From Sporosarcina ureae (lineage in GTDB: Bacteria > Bacillota > Bacilli > Bacillales_A > Planococcaceae), in NCBI RefSeq assembly GCF_002082015.1, contig NZ_CP015109.1, forward strand, positions 2,385,001 through 2,449,000: a DNA stretch of 64,000 nucleotides. The letters are read 5' to 3'. Each line of letters starts with the position of its first letter. Positions within the stretch are counted from its first letter, which is position 1. Below are positions 35,857-44,125 of the stretch, piece by piece. A program made the translations under genes and the position numbers. The notes beneath the pieces are model-generated. The model had not been told where the DNA came from, did no database searches, and was given only the letters and a program-made list of their open reading frames with translations.

Positions 35857-35912
35857 CATTATCGGGTGCGATTCTTAAATAAGGATTGTACCCTTTTTAT
35901 AAAATGGGCCTT
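35857..35912 (+). repeat. Island repeat, GCAATCGGG-type copy 3
   Basis: About 55 bp, TTATCGGGTGCGATTCTTAAATAAGGATTG core, ending ATGGGCC; aligns with the copies at 33,609 and 34,010. A left-end fragment (AATAGGGCGCG) at about 35,669 lies on the other side of the 128-bp element, suggesting that the element inserted next to or within repeat sequence. Confidence 0.7.
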
Positions 35913-35931
35913 TAAGAAAGGTTGTTGTGAT

Positions 35932-36219
35932 ATGGATAAACTAAAAAGGTTTGATGATGTCCCTGCAGGTGAAAGTATTAGTTATGAACACTTTGTATTT
36001 TACTTGGAACAAGGTAGGGAAATTGAATTTGTTTATCAGAAGCAAGAATATTTTATTTCACATTCTTTAGAAGGAAGAGCTATGTGGATTGGTCAAAAAA
36101 GGGTAAGCGAGTATTTTGGTGACCTTAATCAATATATAATTGATTATGTGAAAATAGAGGGAATTCTTTTAGCGGATCTAATTAAACGAAAAGAAATCAA
36201 GATTACTACTGTTTTTTAG
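35932..36219 (+). CDS. Small hypothetical soluble protein
   Basis: 95 residues from ATG at 35932 with AGAAAGG upstream; the longer frame covers the repeat and is spurious. Acidic, no TM or signal peptide; YEHFVFYLEQGREIEFVY then QKEYFISHS-like strands and MWIGQKRVSEYFG, suggesting an alpha/beta immunity-like fold, but I do not recognise a family. Last plus-strand gene of the small-gene island. Confidence 0.65.
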   Translation: MDKLKRFDDVPAGESISYEHFVFYLEQGREIEFVYQKQEYFISHSLEGRAMWIGQKRVSEYFGDLNQYIIDYVKIEGILLADLIKRKEIKITTVF

Positions 36220-36311
36220 TAAAAGGTTGTAGTCTTTAATCTTCGTTAAAATGGCGAAAATGTTATATATCTTCTATTTAAATCACGTTATAACTTTGAC
36301 AAAAAGCATGC

Positions 36312-36344
36312 AAAAAACCGCTAATTCAAATAAGAATTAACGGT
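36312..36344 (-). terminator. Intrinsic terminator of the YusW-like lipoprotein gene
   Basis: ACCG-TAATTC arms with one bulge around AAATAA; on the minus strand followed by TTTTTTG. Confidence 0.75.
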
Positions 36345-36418
36345 CTGCTTCATTCTGCATTTTGTACCAGTAAATCGAACAGGTTACTCACCCCGTATAA
36401 ATAGCTGATTCCCTGTTA

Positions 36419-36874
36419 TTACTTCTTCTCATCAATATGCAGAGTCTTGTCGTCTGTAAACTTTACATCTAACTCAAACTCATCATACGTATCAAGACCG
36501 TACCACTGTAGAATGCGATCAATCGCTTCTTCTTTAGTAGTACCACTATCAATCAAAATCTCCATAAACATCTTATGCATATCGTCAATTGCTTCATTTC
36601 CTTCGAGATTCACTTCTTGGAACTCGTTGACATACTCTGCATCATCAGGCTTTACATCTTCATAATCTGTTTCGATTTTCTGGCCGTCTTTCTTGATCGT
36701 CAAATCGAAATCGGTGAAGCCATAGCCGTCACCCGTGTTGATTGTGCTACCTTCACCCTCGTCTTCAATACTAACCGCAGCGTCATTGTCCGGTGCCTCG
36801 TCTTTCGATGAGCAACCTCCTAGAAGTAAAATAGATGAAACCCCAACCATAGATAGTATTCTCATTAATGACAT
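36419..36874 (-). CDS. YusW-like lipoprotein
   Basis: 151 residues from ATG at 36874 (GGGTGG upstream; an in-frame GTG nine bases earlier is inside that site). Lipoprotein signal peptide with lipobox LLGGC (Cys at about residue 21), then an acidic Ser/Asp/Glu linker and a roughly 100-residue domain starting YGFTDFDLTIKKDGQKI, which resembles the YusW family of unknown function. Own terminator. Opposite in strand to the island genes. Confidence 0.75.
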   Translation of the reverse strand: MSLMRILSMVGVSSILLLGGCSSKDEAPDNDAAVSIEDEGEGSTINTGDGYGFTDFDLTIKKDGQKIETDYEDVKPDDAEYVNEFQEVNLEGNEAIDDMHKMFMEILIDSGTTKEEAIDRILQWYGLDTYDEFELDVKFTDDKTLHIDEKK

Positions 36875-36982
36875 AAGCGCCACCCTTTCTAAAGTGTATA
36901 CTACCTATATTATCACCGTAAAACAGCAACCTTAAACAAATAACGATCTCTTTGTAGATAGAAAAGTAAAGTGAATGGGAAA

Positions 36983-37999
36983 TTAATGGTATTTGCGCTC
37001 TAAGATGGAACCGAGCATTTGTCGAATCGGTAAAACTTGTCCGCTTGGTAATCGAACTTTTCCATGATAATAGCCGACATGTTGGGTAATCGACATCTTC
37101 CTGACGAGATAGTGATCAAGCGTCTGGCATTGAAAGAATGGTTTAAACGTCAATTGGATATCATCTGAAAATTTTGTTTGAATTTTCCAAGCACTTTTCG
37201 GGTCTTCTTTATCGCTCTTGAATACTACATCCTCATGAAATTTATGCAACGTACCTTCCACAAAGACCGCATTTTCCGTTAGTCCCGTACCATCCGTCCA
37301 ACGGCCGCCAAAATTCAAGCCGATTCGTTTTCCGCTTGTACGTTGAGAGGCCATTGCCCAGTCCCAATTCGTTCGGCCATTCCACACGCCACGACCATAA
37401 TCATAGACCGCGAAACTGTAATAAGGATTGAAATCATAGCGTCGATCTCCAACGCGAACATATCCGCCAGTCGGCATAATCGAGTGCTTGGAAGTAAAGT
37501 GGAATGAATCTCGACTTTTCGGAATGACGACGTTCAAAGATTCATCTTTTTCGGGATGTATAATATGCAAATCTGCATGCAATACTTCATTATCAAAATC
37601 AGGAATGAGAATTGACAAATGCGTTTCGCCTTGCATGTGGACGAGTTGAATCGTTATATCGTCATGTACGAATTTAATACTTTCAAGTGCCTCCTCAGGC
37701 ATTTTAACGCGTCTGCCAAAAGGGAGGGAAACATGTTTTTCATAGAAACGTTGGGTCTCGTAGTTGAGTATGTAAATTAGACAAATAACTTTATGATCTA
37801 GGTGTACAATTGAAGTAGTTAATAAAACGTCTTCCCCGTAAATGCACCAATTGTTCCAGCGCTTTTTTTTCCTGAAATGTCCTCTTAGATTGCTTCTCAC
37901 TATAGGGTTGCGTGCGTATCCTATTGATTCGGGATTCAAAAGCCCCTTGGAGTCACACAGAGACACAGCTTCAGTCAACTCTTTTTCTTCATGCTGCAT
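36983..37999 (-). CDS. DUF2804-family protein
   Basis: 338 residues from ATG at 37999 (AAAGGTGG upstream). Soluble, beta-rich protein with the motifs RRYDFNPYYSFAVYDYGRG, WNGRTNWDWAMAS and GLNFGGRWTDGTG-TENA that characterise DUF2804, a family of unknown function resembling lipocalin-like or hydroxyneurosporene-synthase-like folds. Monocistronic, divergent from tRNA-Ala. Confidence 0.85.
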   Translation of the reverse strand: MQHEEKELTEAVSLCDSKGLLNPESIGYARNPIVRSNLRGHFRKKKRWNNWCIYGEDVLLTTSIVHLDHKVICLIYILNYETQRFYEKHVSLPFGRRVKMPEEALESIKFVHDDITIQLVHMQGETHLSILIPDFDNEVLHADLHIIHPEKDESLNVVIPKSRDSFHFTSKHSIMPTGGYVRVGDRRYDFNPYYSFAVYDYGRGVWNGRTNWDWAMASQRTSGKRIGLNFGGRWTDGTGLTENAVFVEGTLHKFHEDVVFKSDKEDPKSAWKIQTKFSDDIQLTFKPFFQCQTLDHYLVRKMSITQHVGYYHGKVRLPSGQVLPIRQMLGSILERKYH

Positions 38000-38023
38000 A
38001 CCATTAACCACCTTTCTTGCCTA

Positions 38024-38052
38024 TTGTCTTTTAAACGAACAGTTGATATACT
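38024..38052 (+). promoter_or_regulatory. Sigma-A type promoter of tRNA-Ala
   Basis: TTGTCT and TATACT separated by exactly 17 bp; the predicted transcription start is about 14 bp upstream of the mature tRNA 5' end. Confidence 0.8.
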
Positions 38053-38072
38053 CTATATTGTATCAGATATGA

Positions 38073-38145
38073 GGGGCATTAGCTCAGCTGGGAGAGCGTT
38101 GCGCTGGCAGTGCAAAGGTCAGGGGTTCGAGCCCCCTATGCTCCA
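38073..38145 (+). tRNA. tRNA-Ala (anticodon GGC)
   Basis: 73 nt. Acceptor GGGGCAT pairs with ATGCTCC; D-arm GCTC/GAGC; anticodon stem TTGCG/TGCAA with loop CTGGCAG (GGC at positions 34-36); variable loop AGGTC; T-arm AGGGG-TTCGAGC-CCCCT; discriminator A. The 3' CCA is not encoded. Reads codon GCC. Single tRNA with its own promoter and terminator; no integrase or att duplication is visible nearby. Confidence 0.97.
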
Positions 38146-38156
38146 TTAAAACGATA

Positions 38157-38197
38157 GCGACAGTTCTTGAGTAAATCTTCAAGAACTGTCGCTTTTT
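38157..38197 (+). terminator. Intrinsic terminator of tRNA-Ala
   Basis: GCGACAGTTCTTGA and its exact complement around an 8-nt loop, followed by TTTTT. Confidence 0.95.
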
Positions 38198-38442
38198 CTA
38201 TTCAGAATAATACAAGTCTACGTATATTCCCCTCTATCGTTCACAATGAAACTATTTACTATTGTATAATTATTCATTATGTCGTATATTAAAAATATAG
38301 AAAATAATCGTTATAAGACCTCGTCCAATATATGTAGTATACAAGCAAACGTATACATATACTTATAGACAGGCGTCAGTAGGTAACTTATAATTGTATT
38401 AATTTAGAATATTTATACTGGTAGAGAGAGAAGGGGAAATGT

Positions 38443-39264
38443 ATGAAGAAGATGTTTACAGCACTATTACTAATCCTAGTATTGGTCGTCGCTGGATGTA
38501 GTAGTAACGATGGAGGAGCTGGCTCAACAGAGAAGTCCACGTTAAAGAATATTAAAGACAACAAGAAATTGGTGATCGGAATTGCACCAGGTTATTTCCC
38601 TTTCGAAATGAAAAGCATTGACGGCGGATTTGTCGGCTACGATATCGATCTAGCAAATGCGGTAGGGGAAGCGCTAAATACAGAAGTAGAATTTAAACAA
38701 TTCGTATTTGACGGCTTAGGACCGGCTTTGCAAATAGGTGAAGTAGATATGGTCATCGCAGGGATGACGATTCGTGGAGACCGTGCGCTATCCATTAGCA
38801 TGTCGAATCCTTACTATAAAACAGGTCAGGCAATCATGGTGCCAGCTGCCAATAAAGGTATCAAATCATGGGAAGAGCTTGATGTTAAAGGGAATAAAAT
38901 TGCTGTAGGAATCGGAACTACGGGCGCGTTACTTGCGAAGTCTCAGTTCAAAAATGCGGAAGTCGTAGATTTTGAAGATTTCCCGTTAGCAGCTACAACA
39001 ATGGGCTCAGGGCAGGCGGATGCAGTCGTCTATGATGAACCTGCTATTGCTGTATGGCGCTTGGAGCACGAAGGGGAAGTTCATCAGCTCGAAGGTTTGC
39101 TGTCAGCTGAAAACTTAGGAATTGCAGTAAAGAAAAATGACTTTGAAACGATACAATGGTTGAATTCATTTTTGCATAGCTATGTGGATAGCCCGGAAGA
39201 ATTGGAATCCAGAAGTCGCTGGTTTGAGGAAAGCGACTGGCTAGATAAGGTTTCGGGAGAATAA
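38443..39264 (+). CDS. Polar amino-acid ABC transporter, substrate-binding lipoprotein
   Basis: 273 residues. Signal peptide with lipobox VAGC (Cys at about residue 19), then a family 3 extracellular solute-binding protein: KLVIGIAPGYFPFEM, GFVGYDIDLANAVGEAL, MVIAGMTIRGDRA and a GTTGALLAKSQ phosphate-like loop. This is the external receptor of a glutamine/polar-amino-acid type importer whose permease and ATPase follow directly. Exact ligand unknown. Strong GAAGGGGAA ribosome site. The 240-bp upstream gap is AT-rich and holds overlapping GTATAC words (38,337-38,360) that might be an operator. Confidence 0.92.
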   Translation: MKKMFTALLLILVLVVAGCSSNDGGAGSTEKSTLKNIKDNKKLVIGIAPGYFPFEMKSIDGGFVGYDIDLANAVGEALNTEVEFKQFVFDGLGPALQIGEVDMVIAGMTIRGDRALSISMSNPYYKTGQAIMVPAANKGIKSWEELDVKGNKIAVGIGTTGALLAKSQFKNAEVVDFEDFPLAATTMGSGQADAVVYDEPAIAVWRLEHEGEVHQLEGLLSAENLGIAVKKNDFETIQWLNSFLHSYVDSPEELESRSRWFEESDWLDKVSGE

Positions 39265-39265
39265 T

Positions 39266-39934
39266 ATGGGTGGCTATGAATATGACTTCAGTGTAATATC
39301 GCAAAATATGGATATCTTTATTGAAGGGGCGCTGAAAACACTCGAAATTTCAGCGATCGCATTATTGCTGGCTATTCCGATGGGTATTATCATCGGAATG
39401 GGTCGGATTTCCCGCAATAGATTCATCCGTATTCTTTCCTCAGCCTATGTAGAAGTCATGCGCGGCGTGCCGTTGCTAGTACTATTGATTTGGATTTTCT
39501 TTGTACTCGGTCAATTTTTGAAACTCGGTTCCTATTGGGCGTCGATTATCGGTCTAGCTGTCTTTACCGCAGCATTCATTGCAGAAATCGTTCGTTCAGG
39601 CATACAAGGTGTGCCAAGAGGTCAGATGGAAGCGGCTCGTTCGTCAGGTATGACCTACTGGCAGGCTATGCGTTTGATCGTCTTGCCACAAGCATTCCGA
39701 CGAGTTTTACCGCCACTTGCTTCACAATTCATCATGCTAATTAAAGATTCCTCTTTGATTTCGGTCATCGGTGCGACGGAATTGACGTTGAACGCGAAGA
39801 ACCTCGTTGCCACTAGTATGCGTTCCATTGAAGTATGGACATTCATAGGTTTCGTTTACTTTGCCATGACGTTCACGTTATCCATGATCATTCGTGCGAT
39901 CGAACAAAAGTTATTAGCGAGAGAAAATTCATGA
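39266..39934 (+). CDS. Polar amino-acid ABC transporter permease
   Basis: 222 residues, five TM helices. HisM/GlnP-type inner-membrane component with the EAA loop ([20 protein letters not shown]) that contacts the ATPase, and the typical [14 protein letters not shown] entry. Starts one base after the stop of the binding-protein gene, with GGGAG inside that gene's end. Confidence 0.93.
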   Translation: MGGYEYDFSVISQNMDIFIEGALKTLEISAIALLLAIPMGIIIGMGRISRNRFIRILSSAYVEVMRGVPLLVLLIWIFFVLGQFLKLGSYWASIIGLAVFTAAFIAEIVRSGIQGVPRGQMEAARSSGMTYWQAMRLIVLPQAFRRVLPPLASQFIMLIKDSSLISVIGATELTLNAKNLVATSMRSIEVWTFIGFVYFAMTFTLSMIIRAIEQKLLARENS

Positions 39935-39959
39935 AGCTCGATGTGAAGGAGTGCCAGAT

Positions 39960-40688
39960 ATGATTTCTATAAAACATGTGAATAAAACATTCGGTATGAA
40001 CCAAGTGCTGACAGATGTCACGCTTGAAGTACCCAAGTCAAACGTTGTGGCCATCATAGGCCCAAGTGGAGCAGGGAAGTCCACATTAATTCGCACGATC
40101 AATGCGCTCGAGCCGATCGATAACGGAGAAATTGTAGTAGACGGAGTTTCCATCCACGATAAAAAAGTGAATATCAATAAAGCACGTTCTGAAATTGGAT
40201 TCGTATTCCAAAGCTTTAATCTCTATCCTTTTCTCACGGCATTGCAAAACGTTACACTTGCGCCGATCAATGTCAAAGGACTAAGTAAAAGTGCGGCGGA
40301 AGAGCGAGGAAAGGAATTGCTGACTTCACTCGGACTAGGTGATAAATTTGACGCGTATCCGAACCGGTTATCGGGCGGTCAGCAACAACGTGTAGCAATA
40401 GCACGTGCGCTTGCGATGGATCCGCAAGTCATGCTTTTCGATGAGCCGACTTCTGCACTTGATCCTGAGATGGTCACGGAAGTGCTGGATGCGATTCGTA
40501 AACTCGCGGAAAGCGGTATGACGATGGTCGTTGTGACGCATGAAATGGGCTTCGCCAAAGAAATTTGTGACGAGATCATCTTTATGGCGGACGGCAAAGT
40601 CGTGGAACAAGCAACACCAGCCAAGTTCTTTACGAGTCCTGATTCTGAACGCGCCCAAAACTTTTTATCGAAAGTGCTACATCACTAA
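39960..40688 (+). CDS. Polar amino-acid ABC transporter ATPase (GlnQ-like)
   Basis: 242 residues from ATG at 39960 with GAAGGAG upstream; the in-frame GTG at 39951 is less likely. Walker [11 protein letters not shown]-loop [10 protein letters not shown], signature LSGGQQQR, Walker [11 protein letters not shown] and switch His VVTHEM are all canonical. Drives uptake with the two preceding gene products. Confidence 0.94.
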   Translation: MISIKHVNKTFGMNQVLTDVTLEVPKSNVVAIIGPSGAGKSTLIRTINALEPIDNGEIVVDGVSIHDKKVNINKARSEIGFVFQSFNLYPFLTALQNVTLAPINVKGLSKSAAEERGKELLTSLGLGDKFDAYPNRLSGGQQQRVAIARALAMDPQVMLFDEPTSALDPEMVTEVLDAIRKLAESGMTMVVVTHEMGFAKEICDEIIFMADGKVVEQATPAKFFTSPDSERAQNFLSKVLHH

Positions 40689-40733
40689 TTGAATGTCCCT
40701 CGTTGTCATATGATATGGCAAGGAGGGATTTTT

Positions 40734-41219
40734 TTGTACAATCGACAAGCGGCAGTGGACTATGCAGATAAATGGTGGAATAGCAGAAACCCTGCCTTTC
40801 AAAGTTTTGAAGATGACTGTACGAATTACATTTCACAATGTCTGTTGGCAGGCGGTGCACCGATGCATGGGGCACCGAACCGCGAAAAGGGCTGGTGGAT
40901 GCATAAAGGTACATGGAGCTTCAGTTTCACCGTCGCTCACTCGATGCGCTGGTACTTGGCAACTTCTACGAAAGGCTTGACTGCCACTCAAGTAAAAACT
41001 CCACAAGAATTACAGATTGGGGATATCATTACGTACGACTTCCATGGGGATGGCCGCTTCGACCATACGACCATCGTAACTGCCAAGGACGGGGATAACC
41101 CCCTCGTCAATGCTCATACGTATGACGCGTATCATCGCACATGGGACTATAAGGACTCTTACGCTTATTCGCCGAATGCGAAGTATATCTTCTTCAAAAT
41201 TCATGATCATTTCTCATAA
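40734..41219 (+). CDS. Putative amidase-domain protein (Amidase_6 type)
   Basis: 161 residues from TTG at 40734, seven bases after AAGGAGG; a TTG at 40689 lacks a ribosome site. The motif YNRQAAVDYADKWWN at the N-terminus, followed by DDCTNYISQCL with the presumed catalytic Cys, GGWW-like EKGWWMH, and HTTIVT with a His, matches the bacterial CHAP/NlpC-like Amidase_6 family. Relatives cleave cell-wall or other amide bonds. No signal peptide is present on this version. Confidence 0.85.
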   Translation: MYNRQAAVDYADKWWNSRNPAFQSFEDDCTNYISQCLLAGGAPMHGAPNREKGWWMHKGTWSFSFTVAHSMRWYLATSTKGLTATQVKTPQELQIGDIITYDFHGDGRFDHTTIVTAKDGDNPLVNAHTYDAYHRTWDYKDSYAYSPNAKYIFFKIHDHFS

Positions 41220-41323
41220 TTGTCCAGTTCTGCATCAAAGTGTTTCTCTTAGCCTCTAGCAACAGACTACCAAGTTAGGGTATAATGAAAAACAGATACT
41301 TAGTGCAAAGGAGAAGGTTGAGT

Positions 41324-41920
41324 GTGAATGAACAAGCATTATCGGTAAGAGAGGCCATCGTCACACGGCGCTCTATCAAGAATTTTAACGGACAACCGAT
41401 CGAACCAGAGATCATTCCCGAAATTATAGAAGATGCCGTTTGGGCGCCAAACCACGGAAACCGTAATCCTTGGCGATTGATCGTAGCAACAGGCGAACAG
41501 TATGAAGAGCTTTTGGACGTCTTAAAGGAGTTCGGTGTAGCTAATTGGAAACAGCTTTCTGACGAGGATCTCGAAAAACAAATGAAGAAGTTCTCGACTG
41601 CCAGTGCAGCTGTTTTCGTCATCGTCCCTGAAGATGTACGCCAAAAAGAGCGGCTAGAAGATTACGCAGCAGCCAGCATACTGATTCAGAATATCCAATT
41701 GCTTGCTTGGGATAAAGGGGTGGGGACTTGCTGGAAAACACCGCCATTCATCGACAACCCAAAATTCCGCGAGCGTCTAGGCATAGAGGCAGGCGAGCGC
41801 ATCATCAGCATGTTGCAATTCGGCTATTTCGACACATCACCAAAAGCTCCACCGCGTAAGCCAGTAGAGGAAATCATCACGTACTTTGGCAGTAGCGAGG
41901 ACGAAGAAGAGGAAGCTTAA
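41324..41920 (+). CDS. Nitroreductase-family protein
   Basis: 198 residues from GTG at 41324, about 10 bp after AAAGGAG. FMN-dependent NAD(P)H oxidoreductase fold: TRRSIKNFNGQPI near the N-terminus, WAPNHGNRNPWRLIV, a central helix and GVGTCWKTPPF. Reduces nitro compounds or quinones; physiological substrate unknown. Its terminator is followed directly by array 4. Confidence 0.88.
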   Translation: MNEQALSVREAIVTRRSIKNFNGQPIEPEIIPEIIEDAVWAPNHGNRNPWRLIVATGEQYEELLDVLKEFGVANWKQLSDEDLEKQMKKFSTASAAVFVIVPEDVRQKERLEDYAAASILIQNIQLLAWDKGVGTCWKTPPFIDNPKFRERLGIEAGERIISMLQFGYFDTSPKAPPRKPVEEIITYFGSSEDEEEEA

Positions 41921-41957
41921 GAATCGAGAAGTATCGTTCTTCATAATGGAATGAAAT

Positions 41958-41997
41958 AAAAAACAGGCTACCCCCTTTGTGGAGTAGCCTGTTTTTT
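41958..41997 (+). terminator. Intrinsic terminator of the nitroreductase gene
   Basis: AAAAAACAGGCTAC and GTAGCCTGTTTTTT are exact complements around a 12-nt loop. Confidence 0.93.
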
Positions 41998-42039
41998 GTA
42001 TGTGTGAAGAGGGAGGAGTGCTCGTAATTTGTCGCGAGG

Positions 42040-42488
42040 AGCTCTATTGGGCGTCGCGAGCGCTCAATGTAACCCCGCGTAAGCTCTATTCGGCTGTGTA
42101 AGCGCTCAATGTAATTCCGCATGCGCTCTATTCGACCACGTAAGCGCTCAATGTAATTCCGCATGCGCTCTATTCGGCCACGTAAGCGCTCAAAGCAATG
42201 CCGCAAGTGCTCTATCAGTCCACGCAAACGCTCAAAGCAATCTCGCGAGCGCTCTATTCAGCCGCGTAAGCGCTCAATGCAACGCCGCATGCGCTCTATC
42301 AGGCCATTCAAGCACTCAATACAATCCCGCATGCGCTCTATTCAGCCACACAAACGCTCAATGTAATCCCACGATCGCTCTATACAGCCACACAAGCGCT
42401 CAAAGCAAACCCGCGACCGCTCTATAAGTCCACACAACCGCTCTACCCAGCACCACAACCGCTCAACACACCCACAAAACCGCTCATA
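42040..42488 (+). repeat. 21-bp phased repeat array 4 (22 core copies, perfect spacing)
   Basis: Between the convergent nitroreductase and M20 peptidase genes. Cores start every 21 bp without exception from 42040 to 42481: 22 copies in 21 equal steps. They alternate CGCTCTAT-type and CGCTCAAT-type over most of the array (variants AGCTCTAT, CGCTCAAA, TGCTCTAT, CACTCAAT, CGCTCTAC, CGCTCAAC, CGCTCATA). The 13-bp intervals are also half-conserved (GTAATTCCGCATG and TCGGCCACGTAAG types). Only 11 bp separate the array from the M20 stop codon, and I see no hairpin terminator for that gene. Confidence 0.96.
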
Positions 42489-42498
42489 AATTCACCAA

Positions 42499-43881
42499 TC
42501 ACAATCCAAGTTTTTCAATCTCTCCATAATAACTACTGATGACACGCAGTCCTTTATCGAAATTCTCCAAGTGGAAGTGTTCATTCGGTGCGTGGAAGTT
42601 TTCTGTATCCAGTCCGAAGCCCATCAAGACGACTGGGATGTTCAGGATTTCATCGAACGCAGCAACGATTGGTATGGAGCCACCACCTCGTGTGTAGACG
42701 GTAGGTACGCCATATACTTGTTCGTATGCTCTGCCTGCTGCTTGAATCACTTCGTGGTCGTATGGCGTTAGGTAAGGTTTCCCTTTATCAAACTCCGTCA
42801 CCGTTACTTCACAGCCGACCGGTTCGTGTTTCGCAATGTGCGCGCGTAGTTTTCCGACGATTTCATCCGGTTCTTGATCAGGGACTAGTCGGCACGTGAT
42901 TTTCGCGCCTGCTTCGGAAGGGAGGACGGTCTTGATGCCTTCTCCTGAAAATCCACCGAATACGCCGTTGATCTCGAGTGTTGGACGAGCCCATGTGCGT
43001 TCTGTATACGTATAACCTGGTTCGCCAGTAAGTTCTTTGACGCCGACTTCTTTTTTCACTGCTTCCTTATCGAAATCAAGAGCTGCCCAACCTGCGCGCT
43101 CTTCTTCAGTAAGATCACGAACTTGATCGTAGAATCCATCGATTGCGATAGTTCCTTCGGCATCACGGAATGAAGCGAGAATTTCGACAAGTGCGTGGAT
43201 CGGGTTTTGTACGCCGCCACCGTATAGTCCGGAATGCAAGTCGCCTTTGGGACCTTTCACATCGATTTGTACGCCAGCTAATCCGCGCAGTCCGTAGCAA
43301 ATGGCCGGCTGTCCAGGCCCGTACATGCCTGTATCAGAAATGACGATGAAGTCCGCTGCTAGCTTGTCTTGATTATTTCGGATATATTCCTCTAGGCTCG
43401 GGCTGCCAATTTCCTCTTCCCCTTCAATAATAAGCTTGACGTTAACAGGGAGTTTGCCTTCGACATTCATGAGAGCCTCGATCGCTTTACTGTGCATAAA
43501 CACTTGCCCTTTATCATCGCTTGCTCCGCGTGCATATAATTTATTATCACGGATTGTTGCTTCAAATGGAGGTGTTTCCCATAAGTGAAGCGGATCAACG
43601 GGTTGCACATCGTAGTGGCCGTAGATCAGGATGGTTGGTTGACCTTCAGCATGCAACCAGTCTGCATACACAACGGATTGTCCAGCCGTTTTTTCAATTG
43701 ACACGTTCTCCAAGCCGATATTTTCGAATTCATTCGACAGCCATTCCGCTGCTTTTTGCATATCCGGTTGATGTTCCGAAAGTGCGCTGATGCTTGGAAT
43801 TGCCAGGAAGTTCGTTAATTCTTCCAAGTGGCGGTCACGGTTGTTTGTGAAATATTGGTCCAATGATTGTGATGAAGTCAT
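42499..43881 (-). CDS. M20-family metallodipeptidase
   Basis: 460 residues. Zinc-dependent peptidase of the M20 CNDP-like group. Metal ligands and catalytic residues are visible: His and Asp in YGHYDVQP (near residue 88), Asp in GASDDKG, the Glu pair in IEGEEEIGS, Asp in VISDTGM and the C-terminal His in NFHAPNEHF. A dimerisation lid domain (about 190-340) is inserted. Cleaves dipeptides or N-acyl amino acids in the cytoplasm. Good ribosome site (AAAGAGGG). Monocistronic. Confidence 0.92.
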   Translation of the reverse strand: MTSSQSLDQYFTNNRDRHLEELTNFLAIPSISALSEHQPDMQKAAEWLSNEFENIGLENVSIEKTAGQSVVYADWLHAEGQPTILIYGHYDVQPVDPLHLWETPPFEATIRDNKLYARGASDDKGQVFMHSKAIEALMNVEGKLPVNVKLIIEGEEEIGSPSLEEYIRNNQDKLAADFIVISDTGMYGPGQPAICYGLRGLAGVQIDVKGPKGDLHSGLYGGGVQNPIHALVEILASFRDAEGTIAIDGFYDQVRDLTEEERAGWAALDFDKEAVKKEVGVKELTGEPGYTYTERTWARPTLEINGVFGGFSGEGIKTVLPSEAGAKITCRLVPDQEPDEIVGKLRAHIAKHEPVGCEVTVTEFDKGKPYLTPYDHEVIQAAGRAYEQVYGVPTVYTRGGGSIPIVAAFDEILNIPVVLMGFGLDTENFHAPNEHFHLENFDKGLRVISSYYGEIEKLGL

Positions 43882-44125
43882 GGTAAACCCTCTTTTCTTT
43901 AGATATTTTATATTTCACAGTATAGCAGAGAATCATGATGCATTAAGGTTTAGACACTTATGGATGAGGGAACCGAATGATAAAAGTATACGTCCTACCT
44001 GTATGTAGTATTAACAATTCAGTTTATATATATGATATACTTACGCAATAAGAAAAAGTGGATTCATGGCAATCACACATGATGAATGATGACAAATAAA
44101 TGGGGAATCGTTGGAGGAGACGCAA

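Noticed and set aside
33147-35912. Integron-type cassette array
   Set aside because: No tyrosine recombinase IntI gene and the repeats do not show attC-like R/L box symmetry; only the cassette-like spacing supports the analogy.
35710-35931. Coding extension of the 95-residue protein through the 128-bp element
   Set aside because: The region is a dispersed non-coding repeat plus a second repeat; ATG 35932 has its own ribosome site.
31692-38145. Genomic island integrated at tRNA-Ala
   Set aside because: No integrase, no duplication of the tRNA 3' end was found, and conserved non-mobile-looking genes (DUF2804, YusW-like) lie between the small-gene stretch and the tRNA.
38200-38442. Riboswitch or T-box upstream of the amino-acid ABC importer
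   Set aside because: No specifier-loop or T-box TGGNACCGCG-type sequence and no terminator/antiterminator pair could be found; only short GTATAC repeats.
24369-42488. Arrays considered as CRISPR
   Set aside because: The conserved core is only 8 bp with 13-bp semi-conserved intervals, no long direct repeats or unique spacers, and no cas genes are present in the window.
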